Shown: positions 1 to 9,407, numbered from the stretch's first letter. The stretch is DNA of 64,000 nt from Wylensekiella montiformis (GCF_009697385.1 NZ_VUNL01000004.1:171892-235891), one strand, 5' to 3'. Notes: generated by a model not told the origin, from the sequence alone. A program made the numbers and translations.

Positions 1-1053
1 AATCCCTGCGAGATCATTTACACCTCAGGCACAACGGGGAATCCGAAGGGCGCTGTCCTCTCGCACCGCAATCTCATCACCAACACGGAGCAGCTGGACG
101 TCATGCACTGCCGGGCGGAGCACAACGTACTCTGCGTTCTGCCGATGTACCACTGCTTCGGCCTGACCTGCTCCCTGCTGTACCCGCTTCACTGCGGAGC
201 GACGGTGATCATCCTCGACTCCTTCACGCCGAAGGAAACGATCAGCACCATCCGCGACGAACGCATCACAGATCTCTATATCGTACCGTCCATCTGCAGC
301 CTGCTGACCAAGCTGGCCAGCACCGAAGATATGAAAACGGTGCGCCTCGTGGTGTCCGGCGGCACGACGCTGCCGCTGAAGATTCAGCAGGACTTCATCC
401 ATAAATTCGGCGTGGATATCTGCGAGGGCTACGGCCTTTCGGAAACCTCGCCGGTCGTCACGATGAACCCGCCCGAGCGTCCGAAAGTCGGCTCCTGCGG
501 CATCGCCGTGCCGGGCGTTCAATGGAAGCTGCTGGATGCGGATGGGAATTCCGTGCCGCAGGGCGAGGCCGGCGAACTCGTCGTCAAAGGCGAAAACGTC
601 ATGCTCGGCTACTGGAACCTGCCGGATGTCACGCATGACGCCATGCGCGGCGGCTGGTTCCACACGGGCGACGTCGCCCGTGTCGACGAGGACGGCTACC
701 TTTATATCGTCGACCGCATCAAGGATATGATCATCAGCATGGGCGAAAACATCTACCCGCGCGAGGTCGAGGAGCTGATCTATCAGTACCCCGGCATCTA
801 CGAAGCCGCCGTGATCGGCATCGACGACAAACTTCGCGGACAGGCCGGCGCCTGCTTCTACAGTCTTCACGACGGCGCGTCCGTGAACATCCGCGAACTC
901 AAGAAATTCCTGCAGGCCAATCTCGCGCTCTACAAAATTCCACGCGAATTCCACCAGATGGAGAAACTGCCGCGAACCACGACCGGAAAAATTGCCAAGC
1001 GCCAGATTCTCAAGGCGTTTCAGGAAAGCAAAGAAAAAAACAAGGAAAAATAA
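1..1053 (+). CDS. Acyl-CoA synthetase / AMP-dependent ligase, 5' end cut by window edge
   Basis: Activates a fatty or other carboxylic acid to acyl-AMP and then acyl-CoA. The frame is open from base 1 (Asn-Pro-Cys...), so the N-terminal part lies outside the window. The P-loop-like motif YTSGTTGNPKG is encoded at about bases 22-54. The adenylate-binding motif GYGLSETSP, the TGD motif (WFHTGDVARVDEDGYLY), the hinge region DRIKDMI and the C-terminal catalytic lysine region (PRTTTGKIAKRQ) follow in the usual order. The product ends in a Lys/Glu-rich tail. The acid used cannot be read from sequence; long-chain fatty acids are the usual guess for this subfamily. A terminator follows directly. The in-frame ATG at 103 is internal and is not the start. 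Confidence 0.9.
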   Translation, partial: NPCEIIYTSGTTGNPKGAVLSHRNLITNTEQLDVMHCRAEHNVLCVLPMYHCFGLTCSLLYPLHCGATVIILDSFTPKETISTIRDERITDLYIVPSICSLLTKLASTEDMKTVRLVVSGGTTLPLKIQQDFIHKFGVDICEGYGLSETSPVVTMNPPERPKVGSCGIAVPGVQWKLLDADGNSVPQGEAGELVVKGENVMLGYWNLPDVTHDAMRGGWFHTGDVARVDEDGYLYIVDRIKDMIISMGENIYPREVEELIYQYPGIYEAAVIGIDDKLRGQAGACFYSLHDGASVNIRELKKFLQANLALYKIPREFHQMEKLPRTTTGKIAKRQILKAFQESKEKNKEK

Positions 1054-1065
1054 ACCGTTGACAAG

Positions 1066-1110
1066 AAACAGGGCTGCCGTGCGTGATTTCAATGTGCGGC
1101 AGCCCTGTTT
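1066..1110 (+). terminator. Intrinsic terminator after the acyl-CoA synthetase gene
   Basis: A perfect 14-bp stem (arms 1066-1079 and 1097-1110) ending in TTT sits 13 bases after the stop codon. Confidence 0.75.
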
Positions 1111-1303
1111 ATCGTCCTGCCGATTCAACAGACACCCGCGGCCGCTCTGCCTGCGCTTTCGCGATCCCGTCCGGTTCATATACATTGCAGACCGTCAGCG
1201 CTCATTACGCCTATGAGATGTTTTGCCCGCATGAAAAAACTGTCTGCTGCAAATCACGATAAAGTAAAACGATTACTGCAAAAAATTCAGGAGTGTATAA
1301 TCT

Positions 1304-2665
1304 GTGAAAACGACCCTTACCTATGGAGAAACCCTTTCCATCACGAGTATGTTATTCGGCCTGTTCTTCGGCGCCGGCAATTTGATCTTTCCGGCCTTTA
1401 TGGGACAGCAGGCCGGCAGCAATATCTGGTATGCCTTGATCGGCTTCCTCATAACCGGCGTAGGAATGCCCATGCTGGCAGTAGCCGCGCTTGGCATCAC
1501 CGGCAGCAGCGGCCTTTTGAATCTCAGCCAGCGTGTCGGCCGTCGCTTCGGGCTGCTTTTTACCTGCGCCCTCTATCTGACCATCGGCCCCTTTTTCGCC
1601 AGCCCCCGCTGTGTCACGGTTCCCTTCGAAATCGGCGCAAAAGCGCTGCTCCCGTCCGGGACCAGCGAGCCGTTGGCCCTGCTTCTCTTCTCGCTTCTCT
1701 TTGTGGCCGCGGCGCTTTGGTTCTCCCTGCGGCCCGGCAAAATCCTCGTCTGGACCGGCAAAATCCTGACGCCTCTTTTTCTGGCGGTTCTCGGCATTCT
1801 GCTGGCGGCCGCACTGACCGACCCGGCGGCCAGTATCGCCTCCTTCCCCCCTGCGCCGGCTTACGCCAATACGCCGATCCTGCAGGGATTCCTCGATGGT
1901 TATAACACCATGGACACGTTAGCAGGTCTTGCCTTTGGCATCATCGTCGTTGATGTCATCCGCAAACTAGGCATCGAAGAGTCTGGCGCCGTCGCCAGAA
2001 ACACCGTCAAAGCGGGTGTTTTCAGCTGTCTGCTCATGGGCGTCATTTATGTATTCGTGGCCATGGCCGGAGCCGGCAGCCGCGGATACGCCCCCCTGAG
2101 CGGCAATGGCGGCGCTGTCCTCGCCTCGATTTCTTCTCACTACTTTTCTGACGCCGGCGCGGCCCTGTTGGCGTTCATCGTACTGCTGGCCTGCCTCAAA
2201 ACCGTGATTGGCCTGATTACCAGCTGTTCCGAGGCCTTCGTCAAGATGTTCCCGGACAAGTTCTCTTATAATCAACTGGCAGTCACTTTTGCCGTCGTCA
2301 CGTTTTTGATCGCCAACATAGGCCTGTCCGCCATCATCCAGTTCTCCATCCCCGTTCTCATGATGCTCTACCCCATTGCCATCCTGCTGACGCTGACCTC
2401 GCTGATCGGACACATCTGCGGTCTCGACCGCCTGCTGATCCGCAGCATCATGGCGGCAGCAGTCCTGAGTTCTGTTTTCGATTTTCTAAAAGCCCTGCCG
2501 CCGGACTGGCTGACCGCTGTCGGACTTGACGGGCTCATCCTGTATCTGACCGAAACCCTGCCGTTTTTCGCACAGGGATTTGGCTGGATCTGCCCATCCC
2601 TGCTCGGTCTTGCCGTCGGCACCGTCCTAAAATACAGCCGGACTAAACACAGCCGCCAAGCGTAA
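1304..2665 (+). CDS. brnQ: Branched-chain amino acid carrier BrnQ (LIVCS family)
   Basis: A 453-aa integral membrane protein that imports Leu/Ile/Val coupled to a cation gradient. The N-terminal stretch LFGLFFGAGNLIFPAFMGQQ is the diagnostic BrnQ segment and is followed by about 12 hydrophobic helices. The length matches the family. The start is GTG at 1304, ten bases after AGGAG (1289-1293). It is a single-gene unit with a terminator 60 bases downstream. The roughly 190 bases between the preceding terminator and this gene hold no gene and no convincing promoter. Confidence 0.93.
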   Translation: MKTTLTYGETLSITSMLFGLFFGAGNLIFPAFMGQQAGSNIWYALIGFLITGVGMPMLAVAALGITGSSGLLNLSQRVGRRFGLLFTCALYLTIGPFFASPRCVTVPFEIGAKALLPSGTSEPLALLLFSLLFVAAALWFSLRPGKILVWTGKILTPLFLAVLGILLAAALTDPAASIASFPPAPAYANTPILQGFLDGYNTMDTLAGLAFGIIVVDVIRKLGIEESGAVARNTVKAGVFSCLLMGVIYVFVAMAGAGSRGYAPLSGNGGAVLASISSHYFSDAGAALLAFIVLLACLKTVIGLITSCSEAFVKMFPDKFSYNQLAVTFAVVTFLIANIGLSAIIQFSIPVLMMLYPIAILLTLTSLIGHICGLDRLLIRSIMAAAVLSSVFDFLKALPPDWLTAVGLDGLILYLTETLPFFAQGFGWICPSLLGLAVGTVLKYSRTKHSRQA

Positions 2666-2726
2666 TGCCGACATTTTCTCCAACGGGGCGACAGCGGCCC
2701 TTATCATCGGATAAACCATATTGCAG

Positions 2727-2780
2727 CGGGGCTGTTGCAGGTAAGGATAGATATCCTCCCATGCAACAGCCCCGTTTCTT
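2727..2780 (+). terminator. Intrinsic terminator after brnQ
   Basis: A perfect 13-bp GC-rich stem (arms 2727-2739 and 2762-2774) is followed by TTTCTTTCT on the plus strand. The minus-strand side has no T-run, so it serves brnQ rather than the convergent regulator gene. Confidence 0.8.
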
Positions 2781-2913
2781 TCTGCTGAAAGATTCCGTTT
2801 CTCTGCGGTCAGCGATCGGCATGTTCCCCATGATTTTGTGGTTGATCTGGTCAAATAATCATCCCATAGCAATGTTTAGCCATACGGCAAACGCCAGCTC
2901 CCCTGCCGTCCGG

Positions 2914-3795
2914 TCATTTGAGGTATTTCGTGATGTCCTGCAGGTACGCCATGAGGATTTTCTCATCCTCGTAGATCTGACGCCCCTTCTTGGTGACAAT
3001 GCCCGAATTGATAAAAAACGGCTCGGCCAGCGGAATCACGGCAAGATGATCTTCGGGCAAAACGGCCTGCCGCGTCAGGAAGGTCGAAACGATCCCGTTC
3101 TTTACCAGATTTTTGATCGTATGCAGATACGGCGAATAGTGAAGGATCTTCCCCTCCCGGCCGGCTTTGAGAAACATTTCATGGACCATGCGGTAGACAA
3201 AGAAGCTGCTGTCGAGCATGACCAGCGGCTCTTCCGCAAAATCTTCCAGTGAAACGGTCTTTCGCCCGGCCAGCGGATGGCCGGGATACGTCACAAAGCA
3301 GCATTCGCAGGTGAAAAGCTTCTGGTAGTTGAGCTTCGTACTGAATCCGCTCTCATAATTCGTCAGCGCGATGTCGAGCTTCTCATCCTCGACCATCTGC
3401 AATGCGCTGATGCCGCCGGACTCGATGACATCGATCCGTATCTCCGGGTGAAGCCACCGGAAGTCGCCGAGGATCAGCGGAAGGAACTGCGTGCCGAGCT
3501 GCAGCGGCATGGCCATGCGGATGTGGTTGCGGTTGTGCGCCATGTCCTGAATGTCATCGTCCAGCTGATCCAGCTGATCCAGAATATGGCGTATCTTGCC
3601 CAGCAGACGGCTGCCGTCATGCGTGATGAGGAGCTTGCGCCCCTCACGATGGAAGAGATTGAGTCCTGTCTCAGACTCCAGCGCCTGCATGGCCACGCTG
3701 ACCGTCGGCTGTGAAACATGCAGATGCTCCGCCGCCTTGGTGATATTCTGCCAGCGGCACACGGCATCGAAATAACGCATCTGGATAATCGTCAT
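2914..3795 (-). CDS. LysR-family transcriptional regulator
   Basis: A 293-aa one-component regulator. Residues 1-60 form the winged helix-turn-helix (MTIIQMRYFDAV, then a recognition helix with HLHVSQPTVSVAMQALE), and the rest is a periplasmic-binding-protein-like effector domain. The start is placed at 3795 because GGGGG lies seven bases upstream; an ATG-opened extension of 18 codons has no family similarity. LysR genes often control the divergently transcribed gene, here the 54-aa ORF at 3977. The inducer cannot be read from sequence. Confidence 0.92.
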   Translation of the reverse strand: MTIIQMRYFDAVCRWQNITKAAEHLHVSQPTVSVAMQALESETGLNLFHREGRKLLITHDGSRLLGKIRHILDQLDQLDDDIQDMAHNRNHIRMAMPLQLGTQFLPLILGDFRWLHPEIRIDVIESGGISALQMVEDEKLDIALTNYESGFSTKLNYQKLFTCECCFVTYPGHPLAGRKTVSLEDFAEEPLVMLDSSFFVYRMVHEMFLKAGREGKILHYSPYLHTIKNLVKNGIVSTFLTRQAVLPEDHLAVIPLAEPFFINSGIVTKKGRQIYEDEKILMAYLQDITKYLK

Positions 3796-3888
3796 ACCGG
3801 TTCCCCCTTTACGCCCGTTTCCCATTTTCTGGTCAACAGTATAGCACATTTCTATAAAAAAAAGCTATCGTTCATGAAAAGGAAGTAT

Positions 3889-3917
3889 TTCACACGATAC
3901 CGAATCTATGTCATAAT
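3889..3917 (+). promoter_or_regulatory. Putative promoter of the 54-aa gene
   Basis: TTCACA (3889-3894) and CATAAT (3912-3917) are separated by exactly 17 bases, five of six matches to consensus in each box. It lies in the divergent intergenic region next to the LysR regulator gene. Confidence 0.5.
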
Positions 3918-3976
3918 AACAGTAAATAAAACGTATGTACATCAATAAATGACAGCAATAAAAAGGAGCGATTGGT

Positions 3977-4141
3977 ATGATGGAGTTCTGGTTCAATCAT
4001 GTAAAAAGCTATACGCAGGATATCCTGACGGAAAATGCCGATAATCTGAAGCAGTTTGAGATTCGTCCTGGCGTTTATTCCAATGTGAATCCGTCCGACC
4101 TGCTCGATGTGAAGGCCGCAGACTTCGATCTTGCCCGCTGA
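3977..4141 (+). CDS. Small orphan protein, 54 aa, function unknown
   Basis: The product begins MMEFWFNHVKSY and ends AADFDLAR. It is acidic and soluble, with no signal peptide, no membrane segment and no motif I recognise. It has the parts of a genuine gene: a promoter-like site at 3889-3917, a ribosome site (AAAAAGGAG, about nine bases before ATG) and a strong terminator ten bases after the stop. It is divergent from a LysR regulator and convergent with the glutamate synthase operon. The start could be either of two adjacent ATGs (3977 or 3980). Confidence 0.6.
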   Translation: MMEFWFNHVKSYTQDILTENADNLKQFEIRPGVYSNVNPSDLLDVKAADFDLAR

Positions 4142-4150
4142 ACTCACTGA

Positions 4151-4200
4151 GAAAAAAAAAGAACCGCCGTCCTGTTTTCATACAGGCGGCGGCCTTTTTT
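4151..4200. terminator. Bidirectional terminator between the 54-aa gene and the glutamate synthase operon
   Basis: A GC-rich stem (CCGCCG-T-CCTG against CAGG-CGGCGG, about 4164-4192) is flanked by an A-run on the left (4152-4160) and TTTTTT on the right (4195-4200). It can therefore end transcription from both sides. Confidence 0.8.
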
Positions 4201-4234
4201 ATTTCAGTTATTGCTTTTGGCGAAACGGACCGGT

Positions 4235-6571
4235 TCAGGCCTTCGCGCCGGTGGAATACATCGGTATCTTTTCCGGATTGTCGCTGATGCTCCAGACGCC
4301 GCACGGGCAGACGCCGGCGCAGATGCCGCAGCCGATGCAGCGTTCCGGATCGGATACGTACTCCCAGCTGCCATCCTCTTTTTCCACGCGGGTGATGGCT
4401 TTTTCCGGGCAGGATTCCAGACACATTTTGCAGTCACGGCAGGTGCCGCAGCTGACGCAGCGCGTATGATCGTCGACCGGATCGCCGAGCAGGCAGTGGT
4501 GGCACTTATCGAAGTATGCTTTGGACAGGCGCTCCGCCGGAATCTGCTTTTTCTCCGGGAACGGCTTTTCTTCCCGTCCCATCACATACTGGTCGACATA
4601 CCAGGCAGCCTTGCGGCCGCTGCCGATGGCGTCGGTGAGGCGGCCCGGCTTGATCGTATCGCCGGCCGTAAAGATGCCTTTGGCGATGCTCAGATCGCTT
4701 TTCGGCACGAGCCAGCTCTTGCGGAAGAACTCGATTCCTTCGTCTTCCGGCAGGAAGTCGAGGACCGGCTCCTCGCCGATGCTGACGATAACCTGATCGG
4801 CAGGAATAAAGCGCCCGTCATTGCCGTACACACCTTCCGGCGTGATCTTGCTCGTGAAGAACGGCCAGACGAGTTTGCCGCCCAGTCCCTCGATATAGGC
4901 GATTTCGTCGGCAAAAGCGGCCGGCTTCTGCACATCGACGGCCACGACCGTCTCTGCGCCCATCTCATAAGCGCCGCGGCAGGTATCCATGCCGGAGTTG
5001 CCGGCGCCGATGACGACGACATGCTTCCCTGTCTTCGGCTTCTCGCCGCGGTTGATGGCCTTGAGGTACTCCAGACCCATCGTGAGATGCTCCACGCCTT
5101 CCCACGGGAAGAAGCGGGATTTCGTACCGCCCGTTACGACGACTACGGCATCGTTTTCGCTGCGGATCGCCGCGAATTTCGCCTTGTCGACCCGGCAGGC
5201 GCTGACGAACGTCACGCCGACGCTCTGGATGCGCTTGAGCTCTGCTTCCAGTAGCTCGTGCGACAGACGGCCACGCGGGATAACCTGTTCCAGCTTGCCG
5301 CCGATGTGCTCCGCATCGTCATAAACCGTGACGTCATGTCCCTTGCGGGCCAGCTGCCAGGCCGCCGAAAGGCCGGCGACGCCGCCGCCGATGATGCCGA
5401 TTTTCCTGCCGGTCTTTTCCTTCGGCGGAGCGACCGGAACAAAGGCCGAACGATAGCCGAGATCCCCGATCTGAATCGGCTCGTCGATCGTGCCGCGCGT
5501 GCAGTGATCCATGCAGGGATTCGGGCAGACCGAGCCGCAGACCGAGCCGGCAAACGGCGTATAATCCAACTCAAGCTGCAGCGCCTCATCGAGTTTGCCC
5601 TGACGGATCAGATCATAGCGGCGCTGTGTCGGGATGCCGGTCGGGCAGTTGAATTCGCAGGGCGCGGCAAATTTCGCGTTGTCCCAGCTCGGAACACGCA
5701 GGCGGTAAAGCCCCGTAGAAAGCGTATTATGCACCGCGAAATCATCATGAGCCACATCGCTGAAGATGCCGCCCTTCACCCATTCCTGCAAACGGAACGC
5801 ATGCAGATCCGGCGCCTGCTTCGGCTTCTTTTCCGCAGCAGTCAACGGGCGCAGCTTTTTCCACTGGCTCCAGTCCGAAAGCTCCGTGCGCAGCTCCTCC
5901 CGGCCAATGTGCTGCAGGAACTCGTCCATGCCGCCGTCCAGGAACGCGATGTCGTCGTCATTCAGATCGGCATAGACAATATCCTTCGGATACGTGTCGA
6001 TCGGGCCGCGCACATAAACGACGCCGCCAACCATGCCGACGCAGGCGCGCTCTCCCAGAACCGACGCAAATTCCTTGCTGTCATAGCCGCAGACCACAGC
6101 CTTGCCGCCGCCCATGAACTCGAAGGAGAACGAGCCGACATTTTTGAGAATCCAGAGTTCCGGCTCCTCATAGAGCGGATCGTGCTTCATCAGCGAGCCG
6201 GTACGCGTGCCGCCGCGGCCGCCGATGAAAATTTTTCCGCCCGACGAGCAGTGGCCTGCCGTATCACCGGCATCGCCCTTTACCGTGATGATGCCGCCGG
6301 CATTGAGCCAGCCGACATCAGCGGAAATGGAGCCCTCTGCGACGATCTCCGTACCGGGCAGGCACATCGAGCCGAGACGCTGACCGGCGTTCCGGACGTG
6401 GAAGTGCAGCGGCTTTCCCTCCGGATGCCACAGCGGACCGCCGATATCATGCTGTCCGGATGCTTCAATTTCAAACTCCGTCTCCCCCTGCTTCACGGCG
6501 TCGCCGATGGCCAGAAGCAGATCCTGGGTGGACATGCGGTCATGTCCTTTCATGGTTTCTATCTTAAACAT
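4235..6571 (-). CDS. Glutamate synthase: GXGXG domain fused to GltD-type NAD(P)H oxidoreductase and ferredoxin domain
   Basis: A 778-aa electron-input subunit of an archaeal-type split glutamate synthase. Residues about 1-240 form the GXGXG beta-helix (repeated Gly-Gly motifs such as GGKIFIGGRGG), which in ordinary GltB is the C-terminal domain. Next comes a Cys-rich GltD-like region (CEFNCPTG, CGSVCPNPCMDHC) that binds 4Fe-4S clusters. An FAD site (IGIIGGGVAGLSAAW) and an NAD(P) site (VVIGAGNSGMD) follow. The C-terminus carries ferredoxin motifs (CRDCKMCLESCP and CIGCGICAGVCPCG). The ATG at 6571 lies ten bases after AGGAGG; a GTG at 6592 is also possible. It is the last gene of the operon, 30 bases after the FMN subunit gene. 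Confidence 0.88.
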   Translation of the reverse strand: MFKIETMKGHDRMSTQDLLLAIGDAVKQGETEFEIEASGQHDIGGPLWHPEGKPLHFHVRNAGQRLGSMCLPGTEIVAEGSISADVGWLNAGGIITVKGDAGDTAGHCSSGGKIFIGGRGGTRTGSLMKHDPLYEEPELWILKNVGSFSFEFMGGGKAVVCGYDSKEFASVLGERACVGMVGGVVYVRGPIDTYPKDIVYADLNDDDIAFLDGGMDEFLQHIGREELRTELSDWSQWKKLRPLTAAEKKPKQAPDLHAFRLQEWVKGGIFSDVAHDDFAVHNTLSTGLYRLRVPSWDNAKFAAPCEFNCPTGIPTQRRYDLIRQGKLDEALQLELDYTPFAGSVCGSVCPNPCMDHCTRGTIDEPIQIGDLGYRSAFVPVAPPKEKTGRKIGIIGGGVAGLSAAWQLARKGHDVTVYDDAEHIGGKLEQVIPRGRLSHELLEAELKRIQSVGVTFVSACRVDKAKFAAIRSENDAVVVVTGGTKSRFFPWEGVEHLTMGLEYLKAINRGEKPKTGKHVVVIGAGNSGMDTCRGAYEMGAETVVAVDVQKPAAFADEIAYIEGLGGKLVWPFFTSKITPEGVYGNDGRFIPADQVIVSIGEEPVLDFLPEDEGIEFFRKSWLVPKSDLSIAKGIFTAGDTIKPGRLTDAIGSGRKAAWYVDQYVMGREEKPFPEKKQIPAERLSKAYFDKCHHCLLGDPVDDHTRCVSCGTCRDCKMCLESCPEKAITRVEKEDGSWEYVSDPERCIGCGICAGVCPCGVWSISDNPEKIPMYSTGAKA

Positions 6572-6601
6572 AAACGGTTTGCCTCCTGTCACGCCATCGA
6601 T

Positions 6602-8233
6602 TTAGCACACATACTGGATACCGAGCTTGTCTGCAACGGCCTTGTCCGTGGAAACCAGCGCATCACTGCGGCCGATCGGAAGCGAGCTGTTGCCGATCGG
6701 CGCCATGAGCTTCTTGAGCTCCGTATCGAAGGCCAGCACATAATCAACGATTTTCTGTGCGCCGCGGTCGATATCGAGACGTTTAACGAGACGGGGATCC
6801 TGCGTGCAGATTCCCATCGGGCACTTGCCGGTATTGCAGGAATTGCAGCGGCCCTGTTCATTGCCGATGCAGCCCAGAAGCTGAATGAGTATCTTGCCGA
6901 CAAATACGCCGTTGGCGCCGAGACACATCATCTTAAACGCGTCCGCCGCCGCATTGCCGGTCATGCCGATGCCGCCGCCGCCGTAAAGCGGAATCTGCCC
7001 CTGAAGGCCCTGTTTGACAGCCGCAAGGTAGCAGTCGCGAATCTTCGAAACGACCGGGTGGCCCGTATGATCGAGCGAAACCTCATTGGCCGCGCCCGTG
7101 CCGCCCTGAATGCCGTCGATGAAGAAGCCGCCGCAGATCTTGTACGGATCGCGCAGCAGATTGTTATAAACGGAGACCGACGTCGCCGAAGCCGCGCACT
7201 TGATGGCAACCGGCACGCGGAAGCCGAAGGCCGCGTTCATGGAAAGGTGCATTTTCTGAACGGATTCCTCGATGGAATACAGGCCCTGATGGTTCGGCGG
7301 CGAGGCCAGCGTCGCCTTCGGAACACCGCGGATGGCCTGAACATGCTCGGCCACCTTGGCCTCCGGCAGCAGACCGCCGTCGCCCGGCTTCGCGCCCTGT
7401 CCGATCTTGATGAGAATGCCGGCCGGGTCCGTCTTCATGTGCGGCATCGCCTTGATGATGCGGTTCCAGCCGAAATGCCCCGAAGCGATCTGAATGATGA
7501 AATATTTCAGGTACTCTGATTCCAGCAGCTTGACCGGCATGCCGCCCTCGCCGGAGCTCATGCGCACGGGCAGGCCGCATTTTTCATTGAGATAGCCGAC
7601 CGCCATCGCGACGGCCTCCCAGGCGCGCGTCGAAAGTGCGCCGATGGACATATCGGAGAAAATCAGCGGATAAATCCAGTCTACGGGCGGCGTATGCTTC
7701 GCCTGAACGAGCTTGCCGTCGTGAATCTCGAAAGGAAGCTCCTTGGCCGACAGCACGCGGCCGAACGGCGAACGGATATCGAAGGTATGGCGCGCCGCAT
7801 CGAGGGACGGGTCCGTCATCTGAGAGATACGGCCCACGACAATGCTGTCCAGCGTCCGCTGCGCATTGAGATTCGTGCGGCCGCCGCGCTTGATCGGGCC
7901 GTTGTCGCGCGAAAGCAGTTCCTTGCGCGTATCCGGATTGCGAACCGGACGGATGGCCTGATTCGGGCAGATCTTTTCACAGATACCGCAGCCGCGGCAG
8001 TAATCCGTCAGGCTGGCCACCTGCGTGATAACCGGACGGGCCATGTGCTTATGCACCGGCTCCGGCTGACTCTCCACCGATACCGTCATATCGCGCCGCT
8101 GCGTTGTGACCTTGATGGCCTTGAAGGAACAGCTGGCCACGCAGCTGCCGCACATCGTACAACGCTCGGAATCATATTCAATCTTCCATGGCAGGTCATT
8201 GACCCCCACATCCTGTGTCTTTACTGCTTCCAT
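6602..8233 (-). CDS. Glutamate synthase FMN / 2-oxoglutarate-binding subunit with ferredoxin domain
   Basis: A 543-aa catalytic subunit that reductively transfers ammonia to 2-oxoglutarate. The N-terminus carries two 4Fe-4S motifs (CTMCGSCVASC near residue 25 and CRGCGICEKIC near 79). The remainder is the GltB central/FMN barrel, with conserved stretches such as SSGEGGMPVKLLESEYLKY, KIGQGAKPGDGGLLP and GGTGAANEVSLDH. A Cys cluster (CNSCNTGKCPMGIC) near the C-terminus matches the 3Fe-4S loop. It overlaps the end of the amidotransferase gene by 13 bases, indicating coupled translation, with GGAGG seven bases before ATG. Confidence 0.92.
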   Translation of the reverse strand: MEAVKTQDVGVNDLPWKIEYDSERCTMCGSCVASCSFKAIKVTTQRRDMTVSVESQPEPVHKHMARPVITQVASLTDYCRGCGICEKICPNQAIRPVRNPDTRKELLSRDNGPIKRGGRTNLNAQRTLDSIVVGRISQMTDPSLDAARHTFDIRSPFGRVLSAKELPFEIHDGKLVQAKHTPPVDWIYPLIFSDMSIGALSTRAWEAVAMAVGYLNEKCGLPVRMSSGEGGMPVKLLESEYLKYFIIQIASGHFGWNRIIKAMPHMKTDPAGILIKIGQGAKPGDGGLLPEAKVAEHVQAIRGVPKATLASPPNHQGLYSIEESVQKMHLSMNAAFGFRVPVAIKCAASATSVSVYNNLLRDPYKICGGFFIDGIQGGTGAANEVSLDHTGHPVVSKIRDCYLAAVKQGLQGQIPLYGGGGIGMTGNAAADAFKMMCLGANGVFVGKILIQLLGCIGNEQGRCNSCNTGKCPMGICTQDPRLVKRLDIDRGAQKIVDYVLAFDTELKKLMAPIGNSSLPIGRSDALVSTDKAVADKLGIQYVC

Positions 8234-9327
8234 CTCTGTACCTCCAGGTCATTGTCGATTACTACGATTTCGCGTTCATTCGGATAAATATCCTTCGTCT
8301 GGTCGCGGTCCGGCATGATTTCATTGATGCCGCAGACCTCTGAGGAAATCGCCACCATATCCTCCGTGCGGCCGACGACGACCGGACGCAGCTTCTTGGA
8401 ATCACAGCAGGTGATCATGCGCTGATCCGGCAGAACGCCGATGATCGTATTCGGACCGTTGATCTCGAGATTGGCAAGCGACTGCCGGATCGCCGTCAGG
8501 ACTTCTTTATCCGGACGCTCCGCGATCTCCTCGAACGGCAGCGGCGTAATGACATGCTTGTAATAGATCAGCGGCCACTTGAGTTCATGATGAACGTAAT
8601 GGAGGGTATTCAGGAAGCACTGGGAATCGGACTCAAAGCCGATGTATCCGCGGTGCAGGGATTTCTGAAATTCCTTATTCTTCGTATAGAAGGTATTCTC
8701 ACCATTCGCACAGAGCGTATAGCCCTGCAGAAAGAACGGATGAGCCGCGTAGCGGACAATATCATAGTTCGTATTCTGACGGCACTGGGCGACGATCGAT
8801 TTCGCCACCAGACAGCCGTTATCATCCCAGAGATGGAAATATGTGGCGATATCACGCGGATCGCCGATCTCTTTGAGCGTCAGAACATCCGGCCAGAAGG
8901 AATAGACAAAGCCCTCGCCGTCCTTTTCCAGAAGTTTGCGCAGAGCCAGACGCGTATCGAGCAGAAGATTTTCCTTCTGCTCCTTCGTCATCTTCTCGGC
9001 GCCCTCCGGATAATCATAGTTGCGGAAAATGTAGTACGGCATCGCCTGAATATCCAGCCCCGGCTTCTTGTCCGGAACCGGGATCCATTCAGCCAGCTGC
9101 ACGAAGTTATGCGCATCCATATATTCCTCGACCAGCTGGGCGCCCCGCTGTGTGCAGGCCAGCGATAAGAGCGGTTTATCCTTATAATTGGAAAAGATTC
9201 CATAAAGATCCTGCATGACCATGGCAAATCCGGAATTATCATGCCCTTCCTGCTGCGGCAGCATCAGGTGCAGCGCCATGGATGGCTGAATGGGTACCTT
9301 GCTCTTGATTGAACCGATTCTACACAT
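8221..9327 (-). CDS. Glutamate synthase glutamine amidotransferase (class II) subunit
   Basis: A 368-aa class-II (Ntn) amidotransferase that releases ammonia from glutamine for the FMN subunit. Class-II enzymes use an N-terminal Cys exposed after Met removal. The start at 9327 gives Met-Cys-Arg-Ile-Gly, and AAAGGAGA lies seven bases upstream, so this start is favoured over an 18-codon longer frame. The protein corresponds to GltB domain 1 made as a separate chain. It is the first gene of a three-gene operon (amidotransferase, FMN subunit, GXGXG-GltD fusion) that rebuilds the usual large and small subunits in a different partition. Confidence 0.9.
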   Translation of the reverse strand: MCRIGSIKSKVPIQPSMALHLMLPQQEGHDNSGFAMVMQDLYGIFSNYKDKPLLSLACTQRGAQLVEEYMDAHNFVQLAEWIPVPDKKPGLDIQAMPYYIFRNYDYPEGAEKMTKEQKENLLLDTRLALRKLLEKDGEGFVYSFWPDVLTLKEIGDPRDIATYFHLWDDNGCLVAKSIVAQCRQNTNYDIVRYAAHPFFLQGYTLCANGENTFYTKNKEFQKSLHRGYIGFESDSQCFLNTLHYVHHELKWPLIYYKHVITPLPFEEIAERPDKEVLTAIRQSLANLEINGPNTIIGVLPDQRMITCCDSKKLRPVVVGRTEDMVAISSEVCGINEIMPDRDQTKDIYPNEREIVVIDNDLEVQRWKQ

Positions 9328-9407
9328 ATCCGTCTCTCCTTTGAGATTGTCCTTTATATAAGGTATATTGTCTCTATACAATACATATAGACTGTAATGT
9401 ATCTATT

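Noticed and set aside
1111..1303. Possible leader or small RNA before brnQ
   Set aside because: No conserved element, hairpin with T-run or promoter pair was found.
5258..7519. Very long open frame on the plus strand opposite the glutamate synthase genes
   Set aside because: It is antisense to two proteins with clear motifs; the high third-position GC keeps the opposite frame open. The product is Arg/Ala/His-rich with no domain.
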